DNA of 16,985 bases, from the NCBI GenBank assembly GCA_913009315.1, contig CAJVZA010000045.1, positions 1 to 16,985 of the forward strand, read 5' to 3'. Made by a program: the position numbers and the translations under genes. This document shows, in pieces, positions 6,512 to 13,514 of this stretch. The number at the start of each line of letters is the position of its first letter. Position 1 is the stretch's first letter. The notes beneath the pieces were generated by a model. The model did no database searches. It was not told where the DNA came from and saw only the letters and a program-made list of their open reading frames with translations. The DNA comes from an uncultured Hippea sp. (GTDB taxonomy: Bacteria; Campylobacterota_A; Desulfurellia; JAADFJ01).

Positions 6512-7006
6512 TCAGTTTTTTATACCGTATTTGTTTTTGATTGACTTAATGACAAATTCTGCATTATAGACCAGCCCCTTAACGTCAGGCTTTTTTTTGA
6601 AACCGACAATTGTATCGGTACTGCTCGGCTTAGAATAAAAATATGTCTGCCCTCCGGTTGTTGTAGTTGTGGTGTTTCCGTATGCGTAATTTCCTGTTCC
6701 GTATGCGCTTCCAGTTGTATATGAAGTTATTGGTGTAGTATATTCTTCTGTCTTTGCATACTTCTCGGAGTTGACGATGATAAAGTATTTGAATCCATTT
6801 TTCAGAGCCAATTCCGCAGAACGCAACAGAGCAAAATCTGACGCTCGTTCCCGGCTCGTATATACATTGCCGTTAAACGTAACTTTAAAGATATTTTTCC
6901 CAAGTCGAATTTCAGAAAACCCGCCCGTGAATCCTTGCTTCTGATAGGACGTTGCGCATCCAGCCAGAATTACTGCAAAGATCGCTAAAATGATATAATT
7001 CCTCAT
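6512..7006 (-). CDS. Lipoprotein of the CC0125/CC1285 type
   Basis: The 164-residue product has a short lipoprotein signal peptide ending in the lipobox LAGC, with lipidated Cys at residue 17, so it should be anchored in the inner or outer membrane facing the periplasm. The following domain contains GFSEIRLGKNIFKVTFNGN (28-46) and YTSRERASDFALLRSAELAL (49-68), the block I recognise from the widespread CC0125/CC1285 family of lipoproteins of unknown function. Residues 90-126 form a low-complexity Thr/Tyr/Gly linker, followed by a last strand pair including YNAEFVIKS (147-155). GGAGG lies a few bases before the ATG on the minus strand. No enzymatic motif is seen; an envelope-related role is inferred from location only. 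Confidence 0.8.
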   Translation of the reverse strand: MRNYIILAIFAVILAGCATSYQKQGFTGGFSEIRLGKNIFKVTFNGNVYTSRERASDFALLRSAELALKNGFKYFIIVNSEKYAKTEEYTTPITSYTTGSAYGTGNYAYGNTTTTTTGGQTYFYSKPSSTDTIVGFKKKPDVKGLVYNAEFVIKSIKNKYGIKN

Positions 7007-7193
7007 CCGTTTCCTCCCGATGCATAATACAGCAAACCACCGATGTCAAAAACTGAGCGCAGAAGCCATTTCGATGTCCGAGTGCATTTGCTTGTTATGC
7101 ATCGAGGACAATGTATTTTGTTTGCCCACTTTCAAACACTCCGGTGTTTTGCGTTTTATATATTTTATCTTTTTTATTGCGCATTAATTTACA

Positions 7194-7400
7194 TTATATT
7201 CTTACAATATAGGGTATCGCTACCAAAATAACACCTACAATTACAAGTACGTATACATTTTGTATAAAATAGGGAAATAGAAACAGAGCAATACCTGTAA
7301 ACAGCGGGACTACCGACCTTTGTTTTTTACCATATATGAAAAAACCGAGACCAACCGCCCCGAATAGCGTTCCCCAAATAAGCAGCGATGTGCCTTTCAT
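7194..7400 (-). CDS. Small two-helix inner-membrane protein, conserved family
   Basis: The 68-residue protein has two or three hydrophobic segments (5-22, 31-45 and 47-66) separated by the basic loop YGKKQRSVVP (23-32). This pattern, including GxxFxxYGKKQ...P and FPYF near residue 42, matches a common family of tiny membrane proteins that databases often label 'amino acid transport protein' without experimental support. The topology is likely a helical hairpin with the KKQR loop in the cytoplasm. The ribosome binding site is weak (GGTAAG about 10 bases before the ATG). It follows no other minus-strand gene closely, and its function is unknown. Confidence 0.72.
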   Translation of the reverse strand: MKGTSLLIWGTLFGAVGLGFFIYGKKQRSVVPLFTGIALFLFPYFIQNVYVLVIVGVILVAIPYIVRI

Positions 7401-7760
7401 TTTAAAACTTACCGACTTTTTTTCTCATAGACACCTGACATAATTATTAACCGATTGCTTTCATCGGAGCAAAGTATAGTAGATTTTTACAACAATTGTC
7501 AAGGAATTTTCTTCCCGCATTGCCTATTTAAATTAACTTATTAATTCTTCAGAAGTTTGCCTTGTCTATAGAAAACCTCATAAAAAGCTGTGAATCTGTT
7601 TATTGCTCAGTAGTTTCATTATGGTTTTGCTGCCGTACATTGTTGAAATCGTTATATTTTAGTTGTAGAATGTAAAAACTTTGTGCTGCATCAATTGCAA
7701 TAATATACGGCCGGCGAAATGGTCGTGAATATTGGGAGTACAAAAATAAGAGGTTAACTT
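7401..7760. other. Divergent intergenic region upstream of the hom-argH operon
   Basis: These 360 bases contain a candidate promoter for homoserine dehydrogenase at 7643-7671 and a small CCGAT/ATCGG inverted repeat at 7451-7467. I see no amino-acid leader peptide with a run of Thr, Ile, Met or Arg codons, no T-box, and no SAM, lysine or other riboswitch core that I recognise. The open minus frame over 7659-8120 overlaps the homoserine dehydrogenase gene and is a shadow. Confidence 0.5.
7643..7671 (+). promoter_or_regulatory. Candidate sigma70 promoter of the hom-argH operon
   Basis: TTGAAA (7643-7648) and TAGAAT (7666-7671) are separated by 17 bases. The transcript would start near 7678, about 80 bases before the ATG of homoserine dehydrogenase at 7761. 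Confidence 0.5.
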
Positions 7761-9053
7761 ATGAAATCGGTTAGAATTGGAATTGCCGGGCTTGGAACCG
7801 TTGGCTCCGGAGTTGCCCGGATACTTGTTGAAAATAAAGACAAAATACGAAAGCATATCGGTTTTGATCTGGAGCTTAAACGCATTGCAACTTTGGATAA
7901 AAGTCAACTGGCTCCGATTGGTATAGACCATCTCATAACAGACGATCTTAATTCGCTGCTTGATGATGATATTGATATTGTTGTTGAGACTATCGGCGGA
8001 ATCGAGACCGCAAAAAACTTCATAGAATCTGCTCTTGCCGGAAAAGGGGTTGTGACTGCAAATAAGGCGCTGCTTGCGCAATATGGTATAGATCTCATAA
8101 AAACTGCACGCAAATATCATACTGAGCTTGCATTTGAGGCTGCTGTGGCCGGAGGAATACCGATTATCAGGGTTATAAAAGACGGACTTTCATCGGATAA
8201 GATTCTATCGATAAGAGGTATTGTGAATGGTACTGCGAATTTTGTTCTTTCAAGAATGCTGTCTGAAAAGCAGGAGTTTGATGATGCTCTGAATTTTGCC
8301 CGTAAATCGGGTTTTGCCGAGCGTGACCCGTCGTTCGACGTAGATGGAATAGACTCAGCTCACAAGGCTGCTATTATTGCACTTGTAGCATTTGGATATC
8401 CGGCCGGATTTAGCGATGTCTGGTATGAAGGCATAAGGAAAATTACATATCAGGATCTTAAAATAGCATACGATCTCGGTTACAAAATTAAGCTGATTGC
8501 TACCGCAAAAAAACAGGATGGATTGCTGGATATCAGAGTGCATCCTGAAATGATAAAGATGAATGATTTTCTCGCCAAAACCGATGGCGTTTATAATGCT
8601 ATAACTGTGAGAGGAAAATATTCAGGGAAAACTACCTATGTAGGTAAAGGGGCAGGGTCGCTTCCAACCGCCAACAGTATAGTTGCCGATATTATGGATA
8701 TGGCAAAAAGAATGAGATATGAAGGATTCGGCACTGTTTTTCCCTCGGGATTTGATAAGCTGGGCAGCTTTGAACTCAAGAAAAAGGAAAGTCTCAAACT
8801 AAAGTATTATCTTAGATTCAGTGCAGTTGATAAGCCTTCTGTGCTTTCGGCAATAAGCGGAATATTGGGTGAGAATGATATAAGTATTCACTCAATGATT
8901 CAGATAGGCAGGAGCGGAAATGGATTTGTGCCGCTTATAATAATGACGCATTCATCCGATGAAAATTCGATTCGGAGAGCATTGAGCAGAATAGATGCGC
9001 TTAATGTTATTGCAAAACCGACTGTTCTGATAAGGATTGCTGAAGATGAGTGA
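7761..9053 (+). CDS. hom: Homoserine dehydrogenase with C-terminal ACT domain
   Basis: The 430-residue enzyme catalyses NAD(P)H-dependent reduction of aspartate semialdehyde to homoserine, the branch point to threonine and methionine. The Rossmann fold begins with GIAGLGTVGSG (7-17). VVTANKALLA (97-106) carries conserved K102, EAAVAGGIPII (126-136) lies in the catalytic half, GIVNGTANF (153-161) follows, and FDVDGIDSAHK (192-202) supplies the conserved Asp and K202. Residues from about 352 (SAVDKPSVLSAI) to 427 form an ACT domain, usually the site of threonine feedback. The length matches monofunctional bacterial Hom; there is no aspartokinase fusion. AGAGG precedes the ATG. The stop overlaps the argininosuccinate lyase start by 8 bases, indicating a shared transcript. 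Confidence 0.96.
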   Translation: MKSVRIGIAGLGTVGSGVARILVENKDKIRKHIGFDLELKRIATLDKSQLAPIGIDHLITDDLNSLLDDDIDIVVETIGGIETAKNFIESALAGKGVVTANKALLAQYGIDLIKTARKYHTELAFEAAVAGGIPIIRVIKDGLSSDKILSIRGIVNGTANFVLSRMLSEKQEFDDALNFARKSGFAERDPSFDVDGIDSAHKAAIIALVAFGYPAGFSDVWYEGIRKITYQDLKIAYDLGYKIKLIATAKKQDGLLDIRVHPEMIKMNDFLAKTDGVYNAITVRGKYSGKTTYVGKGAGSLPTANSIVADIMDMAKRMRYEGFGTVFPSGFDKLGSFELKKKESLKLKYYLRFSAVDKPSVLSAISGILGENDISIHSMIQIGRSGNGFVPLIIMTHSSDENSIRRALSRIDALNVIAKPTVLIRIAEDE

Positions 9054-10848
9054 CCGGCTTTGGGGCGGGCGGTTCAGCAAGAAACCTTCTGAAATTATGA
9101 AACTGTTTAATGCTTCAATAAGCTATGACAAACGTTTGGCGCATGATGATATAGATCAGTCTATTGCCCATGTAAAAATGCTTTCAAAATGTAAGATTAT
9201 CAGTGATGCTGACAAAGAAAAGATAATAGACGGTCTGATGCAGATCGCAGATGAGATAAGATCCGGAAAATTTTCTTTCAGCGTTGATGATGAGGATATT
9301 CATATGAATATTGAGCGGCGTCTTATCGAACTTAAAGGCGATGCCGCAAAAAAGGTTCATACAGCCAGAAGCAGAAACGATCAGGTTGCAACCGATTTCA
9401 GACTTTTTGCAAAGAAAGCGTCTATTGAGGTTATCAAAAATATTATAGGACTGCAGAAGGCGATTGTGAGACTGGCTGAATCTAATCTATCCTTGATGAT
9501 GCCCGGATTTACGCATCTTCAGCATGCGCAGCCGATACTTGTATCTCATTGGCTTATGGCATATTTTGAAATGCTGACCCGCGATGCAGAGCAGTTTTTT
9601 GGGAGTTTGAAGCTTGCAGACAGCTCACCTCTGGGTGCCTGTGCACTCGCGGGTACTTCATTTCCGATTGACAGAAACTATACTCAGAGAACTTTGGGAT
9701 TTGCCGCTTCATCCGGTAATTCCATAGATGCGGTTTCAGATAGAGATTTTGCCATAAGTTTTCTTTATGCTTCAGCGGTTTGCAGTATGCATCTCTCGAG
9801 ACTATCCGAAGAGCTTATACTCTTTTCAACATCTGAATTTGGTTTTGTCAGGTTATCCGAAGAGTACAGCACCGGTTCGTCTATTATGCCGCAAAAACGA
9901 AATCCCGATGCGCTTGAGCTGATAAGGGGCAAGACAGGAAGACTTTACGGCAACCTTGTTAGTCTTTTAGTTGTCATGAAAGCGCTTCCTCTTGCTTATG
10001 ACAAGGATATGCAGGAGGATAAAGAGCGTTTTTTTGATAGTTTTGATACAATACATGATCTGCTGCAGGTGATGAGCGGTGTTGTATCATCTCTTAGCTT
10101 TGACAAGCAGACTTTTAACTTATCCCTAAAAAAGGGATTTATTACTGCAACCGATTTGGCTGATTATCTTGCCAAAAAAGGCATTCCTTTTCGTCAGGCA
10201 CACAAAATTACGGGTGAAATTGTCAAATATCTGGAATCTTCCGGCAGGGATTTCGAAACGGTAAGCATAGCTGAGCTGAAAAAATTTTCCGATGCAATAG
10301 ACGATGATATAAAAGATTATCTTTTGCCTGAAAATTCTATAAATTCGCGAAATAGCTATGGCGGAACATCATCGGAACAGGTTGGTTTTCAGATAAAAAA
10401 AGCTGCCGAAACCATAAAAGAAGAAGAACAAAGGCTAAAGCTTCCATTTTTGAATTATAAAAGATCACCGAAGCCGGCCGTTGATGCCATTGTTGAAAGA
10501 TCGGGCAAAATTCTTTTGATAAAAAGAAAATACGAGCCGTATGGATGGGCTTTGCCGGGCGGATTTATAGAGTATGGTGAATCTGCAGAAAAGGCAGTTG
10601 CAAGAGAGCTGAAAGAAGAAACCGGACTTGATGCGATCGGTATTAAGCAGTTCCATGTATATTCGTCTCCGCAAAGAGACGAAAGAGTGCATACAATCAG
10701 CATAGTGTTTGTTGTTGAGACTTCAGGAGATGCCGCAGCGGATGATGATGCGTCAGAACTGAAATGGTTTCTTGAGGATGATCTGCCGCATCTGGCATTT
10801 GATCATAAAAAAATTCTCAATGATTATCGTTTGACAAATAAATTATAG
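9046..10848 (+). CDS. argH: Argininosuccinate lyase fused to a C-terminal Nudix hydrolase domain
   Basis: Residues 1-463 are a complete argininosuccinate lyase, which splits argininosuccinate into arginine and fumarate in the last step of arginine synthesis. Landmarks are MSDRLWGGRF at the start, HTARSRNDQ (105-113), THLQHAQP (156-163) with the catalytic His, and the signature GSSIMPQKRNPD (277-288) on the mobile loop with the catalytic Ser. Family members normally end near residue 460. Here the frame continues without a stop into a full Nudix domain (about 465-596): VDAIVERSGKILLIKR, ALPGGF, and a perfect Nudix box from G506 through E512, R520-E521, E524-E525 and G527. That domain resembles ADP-ribose or nucleotide-sugar pyrophosphatases; its substrate is unknown. 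ATG 9046 is preferred over TTG 9037 because MSDRLWGGRF is the family N-terminus. The start overlaps the hom stop. Confidence 0.93.
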   Translation: MSDRLWGGRFSKKPSEIMKLFNASISYDKRLAHDDIDQSIAHVKMLSKCKIISDADKEKIIDGLMQIADEIRSGKFSFSVDDEDIHMNIERRLIELKGDAAKKVHTARSRNDQVATDFRLFAKKASIEVIKNIIGLQKAIVRLAESNLSLMMPGFTHLQHAQPILVSHWLMAYFEMLTRDAEQFFGSLKLADSSPLGACALAGTSFPIDRNYTQRTLGFAASSGNSIDAVSDRDFAISFLYASAVCSMHLSRLSEELILFSTSEFGFVRLSEEYSTGSSIMPQKRNPDALELIRGKTGRLYGNLVSLLVVMKALPLAYDKDMQEDKERFFDSFDTIHDLLQVMSGVVSSLSFDKQTFNLSLKKGFITATDLADYLAKKGIPFRQAHKITGEIVKYLESSGRDFETVSIAELKKFSDAIDDDIKDYLLPENSINSRNSYGGTSSEQVGFQIKKAAETIKEEEQRLKLPFLNYKRSPKPAVDAIVERSGKILLIKRKYEPYGWALPGGFIEYGESAEKAVARELKEETGLDAIGIKQFHVYSSPQRDERVHTISIVFVVETSGDAAADDDASELKWFLEDDLPHLAFDHKKILNDYRLTNKL

Positions 10849-10888
10849 TTATTACAATGAGCCCGATAAAGGTTTTTTTGAAGAAAAA

Positions 10889-10907
10889 GCAGTTTAAAAC
10901 AAACTGC
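10889..10907 (-). terminator. Hairpin with a T-run on the minus strand, argH-nuoA gap
   Basis: GCAGTTT (10889-10895) pairs with AAACTGC (10901-10907) around AAAAC. On the plus strand no T-run follows, but on the minus strand the stem is followed directly by TTTTTC, the arrangement of an intrinsic terminator. No minus-strand gene precedes it in the window, so it could stop antisense transcription or be a structure in the nuo leader. Confidence 0.35.
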
Positions 10908-10976
10908 CGTATATATAGTTAGATAGAGTTTGCAGCTAAGCTAAGGTGGCTGTATTTTTGTTTATAGGAGAGCGTT

Positions 10977-11327
10977 ATGAACGGTTATGCAGAGGTTATG
11001 GTTGCATTTCTTCTCTTTTCTGTGATTTTTGCAGGAATGTTGATTATGTCTAAAATGCTTGCTCCAAAAAATCCCTACAAGGAGAAGCTTGATCTGTATG
11101 AGTGCGGCTCTCCTATCCTGAAAAGTGAGTACATGATGGATATCAAATATTATCTGCTTGCCATTATGTTTACACTTTTTGATATAGAGATTCTTTTCAT
11201 TATTCCCTGGAGCGTACATGCAAGAGCACTTGGAACGGTTGGCTTTGCAGAGATAGTCGTTTTTGTTGTTCTGCTGTTTGCGGGATATATCTATGCATAC
11301 CTGAAAGGGGCGTTGAAATGGCAATAG
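10977..11327 (+). CDS. nuoA: NADH-quinone oxidoreductase (complex I) subunit A
   Basis: The 116-residue membrane subunit has three hydrophobic helices (about 4-24, 57-80 and 85-107). Between helices 1 and 2 lies the conserved loop with YECGSPI (42-48), and helix 2 carries [14 protein letters not shown] (64-77), the FDxExxFxxPW signature of NuoA. The loop near the Cys and Glu lies at the quinone-binding region of complex I, next to NuoB, NuoD and NuoH. AGGAG at 10966-10970 precedes the ATG, and the stop overlaps nuoB by 10 bases. It is the first gene of the operon. Confidence 0.95.
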   Translation: MNGYAEVMVAFLLFSVIFAGMLIMSKMLAPKNPYKEKLDLYECGSPILKSEYMMDIKYYLLAIMFTLFDIEILFIIPWSVHARALGTVGFAEIVVFVVLLFAGYIYAYLKGALKWQ

Positions 11328-11779
11328 AAAATGCGTTTATTACAACAAAACTTGACAAACTTGTAAGCTGGGGAAGACGTTCATCTTTGTGGCCTATGAC
11401 TTTCGGGCTTGCGTGCTGCGCTATTGAGATGATGTCAACAGGAGCATCGCGATTCGATCTTGATCGTTTCGGGATCATATTTCGTGCTTCTCCGAGACAT
11501 TCCGATGTTATAATTATAGCCGGAACATTAACAAAAAAGATGGCTGTTGCCGCACGTAAGGTATATGATCAGATGCCTAATCCAAAATGGGTTATTTCTA
11601 TGGGCAGCTGTTCAAATACCGGAGGTCCGTATGATACATATAGTGTTGTTCAGGGTGTAGATACTATCATCCCTGTTGATGTATATGTTCCGGGATGCCC
11701 TCCGTCTCCTCAGGGACTTATGTACGGAATTCTGCAGCTTCAAAAAAAGATTAAAGAAGAGGGGTCGCTCAATGCCTGA
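11318..11779 (+). CDS. nuoB: Complex I subunit B, carries Fe-S cluster N2
   Basis: The 153-residue peripheral-arm subunit binds the [4Fe-4S] cluster N2 that hands electrons to quinone. All four cluster cysteines are present: the tandem C33-C34 in [12 protein letters not shown]98 in [10 protein letters not shown], and C127 in [14 protein letters not shown]. It is close to the usual NuoB length for compact bacterial forms. The ATG at 11318 lies inside the end of nuoA, with AGGGG upstream, and the gene overlaps nuoC by 8 bases, so translation of A, B and C should be coupled. Confidence 0.97.
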   Translation: MAIENAFITTKLDKLVSWGRRSSLWPMTFGLACCAIEMMSTGASRFDLDRFGIIFRASPRHSDVIIIAGTLTKKMAVAARKVYDQMPNPKWVISMGSCSNTGGPYDTYSVVQGVDTIIPVDVYVPGCPPSPQGLMYGILQLQKKIKEEGSLNA

Positions 11780-12329
11780 TACCGGAAATGTAATGGCAAG
11801 AACAGTTGAATATCTGAGGGAACTTTATCCATCTGCAATAACTGAAGTAGAACGATTGAGACTCGGAAGAGTTAGAAGAGACTGGACAATCAGCGTGAAA
11901 CAGTTTTATGCATACCGCATTCTCAAAGCGCTGAAAGACTATCCGGAAGGTAATTACGATTTTCTCGTTTTTGCAACTGCTGTTGATACTCAAAAGAATC
12001 CGCGTTTTAAACTTATTTATCTGATTCGGTCAATTAAAATGGCACGTCAGATTACGGTCGAGGTTCCTGTTGCGGATGACCTGCCGGTTGAATCTGTTTA
12101 TGAGCTTTGGCACGCGGCAGATTTTGATGAGAGGGAGATTTATGATATGTATGGAATTGTATTCAACGGCCATCCTAATTTCAAAAGAATTTTGATGCCT
12201 GAGGATTGGGAGGGTTTTCCTTTAAGAAAAGATTATCCATTGAAGGGTAATCAATTCAGCAACACTTATCTTGATCGTAAGCTGCCGGAAGGACAACTCA
12301 AACAATCAAAGCATGTAAGAATGCCTTAA
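11772..12329 (+). CDS. nuoC: Complex I subunit C (30-kDa type)
   Basis: The 185-residue protein has the NuoC/30-kDa fold: an N-terminal alpha-beta domain, then the signature [18 protein letters not shown] (at about 118-135) and the Pro/Arg-rich tail [19 protein letters not shown]. It is a hydrophilic subunit that scaffolds NuoB and NuoD and carries no cofactor. The frame is open further upstream to 11676, but the ATG at 11772 with AGAGGGG just before it, placed across the nuoB stop, is the credible start. It is separate from NuoD, unlike the NuoCD fusion of E. coli. The last part ([16 protein letters not shown]) is variable in the family. Confidence 0.95.
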   Translation: MPDTGNVMARTVEYLRELYPSAITEVERLRLGRVRRDWTISVKQFYAYRILKALKDYPEGNYDFLVFATAVDTQKNPRFKLIYLIRSIKMARQITVEVPVADDLPVESVYELWHAADFDEREIYDMYGIVFNGHPNFKRILMPEDWEGFPLRKDYPLKGNQFSNTYLDRKLPEGQLKQSKHVRMP

Positions 12330-12338
12330 GGATAAATT

Positions 12339-13514
12339 ATGAGTATCGAAAGTAGAGAAATGCTTATAAATATGGGTCCCCAACATCCGAGTACCCATGG
12401 CGTACTTAGGATGATCCTGAAACTGAATGGTGAAAAGATTGAAGCAAGTGAGCCGGATGTAGGATATCTCCACAGAGGGTTTGAAAAACTTGCGGAAAAT
12501 ATGCTGTATCATCAGTTTATTCCCTATACCGACAGGCTCGATTATATAGCGAGTATGAACAATAATCAGTCTTATGTGATAGCAGTTGAAAAACTGCTCG
12601 GTATAGAAGCTCCGCCGAGGGCGCAGGCTATCAGAGTTATTATGAGTGAACTCGGCCGAATATCATCTCATCTTGTATGGCTTGCTACGCATGCGCTTGA
12701 TATTGGCGCAATGACCGTTTTTTTGTACTGTTTCCGGGAGCGCGAAACAATCGTAGATCTGTTTGAAGAGACCTCAGGCAACCGTCTTAACTATAACTAC
12801 TCGAGAATAGGTGGAGTTGCATTCGATCTGCCGGAGGGCTTTAAAGACAATCTGCGAAAATTTTTGGATATTCTTCCGGAGAAGCTTGGAGAATATCATA
12901 GATTACTGACAAAAAACAGAATTTGGATGTCGAGAACCAAAGGTGTAGGTATTTTAACCAGAGAACAGGCAATAAATTGGGGTGTCTCGGGTCCTGTTCT
13001 TAGGGGATCCGGAGTTAAGTGGGATATAAGAAAGGCTTTTCCGTATGACGGATATGAAAATTATGATTTCGATATTCCAACTGACGATGCCTGCGATGTT
13101 TACGGAAGGTATCTTGTCAGAATGGAGGAGATGCGTCAAAGCCGCAGGATTTTGCAGCAGGCATTAGAGCATCTTCCCGACGGGCAGGTCATTCTGGAGG
13201 ATTCTCCTTATGTGAGTCCGTCAAAAGAGAAGATTATGACAGAGAACTTTTCTCTTATGAAACATATGGTTTTAACGATAAAAGGAATGCATACACCTAT
13301 TGCCACGCTCTATTCGGCAACTGAAAATCCAAAAGGCGAACTTGGCTTTTATATTGTGGCTGATGGCAGCGGAAAACCGTATAAGCTTAAGATAAGAGCG
13401 CCTTCTTTTATAAATATTTCAGCGATGCCTACTATGCTAAGAGGAAACTATCTGGCCGATGTTATTGCCGTAATCGGAAGTTTAGATTTTGTTTTCGGGG
13501 AGAGTGACAGATAA
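12339..13514 (+). CDS. nuoD: Complex I subunit D (49-kDa type)
   Basis: The 391-residue protein is the large quinone-site subunit, evolved from the [NiFe] hydrogenase large subunit. It begins with the family pattern MLINMGPQHPSTHGVLR (9-25), which contains the His-bearing loop of the quinone pocket. GYLHRGFEKLAE (42-53) follows, then YTDRLDYIASMNNN (63-76) with the conserved Tyr and Asp region, and the chain ends in LDFVFGESDR, the normal C-terminal motif. Nine bases separate it from nuoC, with AAGGA before the ATG. Its stop overlaps the nuoG start by one base (TAATG), so no room exists for nuoE or nuoF, which usually follow here. Confidence 0.96.
   Translation: MSIESREMLINMGPQHPSTHGVLRMILKLNGEKIEASEPDVGYLHRGFEKLAENMLYHQFIPYTDRLDYIASMNNNQSYVIAVEKLLGIEAPPRAQAIRVIMSELGRISSHLVWLATHALDIGAMTVFLYCFRERETIVDLFEETSGNRLNYNYSRIGGVAFDLPEGFKDNLRKFLDILPEKLGEYHRLLTKNRIWMSRTKGVGILTREQAINWGVSGPVLRGSGVKWDIRKAFPYDGYENYDFDIPTDDACDVYGRYLVRMEEMRQSRRILQQALEHLPDGQVILEDSPYVSPSKEKIMTENFSLMKHMVLTIKGMHTPIATLYSATENPKGELGFYIVADGSGKPYKLKIRAPSFINISAMPTMLRGNYLADVIAVIGSLDFVFGESDR

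Noticed and set aside
7021-7049. TTGACA-17-TATGCA on the minus strand as promoter of the lipoprotein gene
   Set aside because: The -35 is perfect but the -10 is poor, and transcription would begin within the ribosome binding site.
7043-7231. 62-codon plus-strand open frame between the lipoprotein and small membrane protein genes
   Set aside because: It has no ribosome binding site, overlaps the 3' end of the membrane protein gene and reads like AT-rich noise.
7401-7760. Riboswitch or attenuator upstream of homoserine dehydrogenase
   Set aside because: No leader peptide with Thr/Ile/Met codon runs and no known riboswitch core was found by eye.
9037-9045. TTG 9037 as start of the argininosuccinate lyase
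   Set aside because: It would add three residues before the conserved MSDRLWGGRF; the ATG at 9046 fits the family.
11676-11771. Upstream extension of nuoC by 32 codons
   Set aside because: The extension is a shifted reading of nuoB coding sequence; the ATG at 11772 has a ribosome binding site and the family N-terminus.
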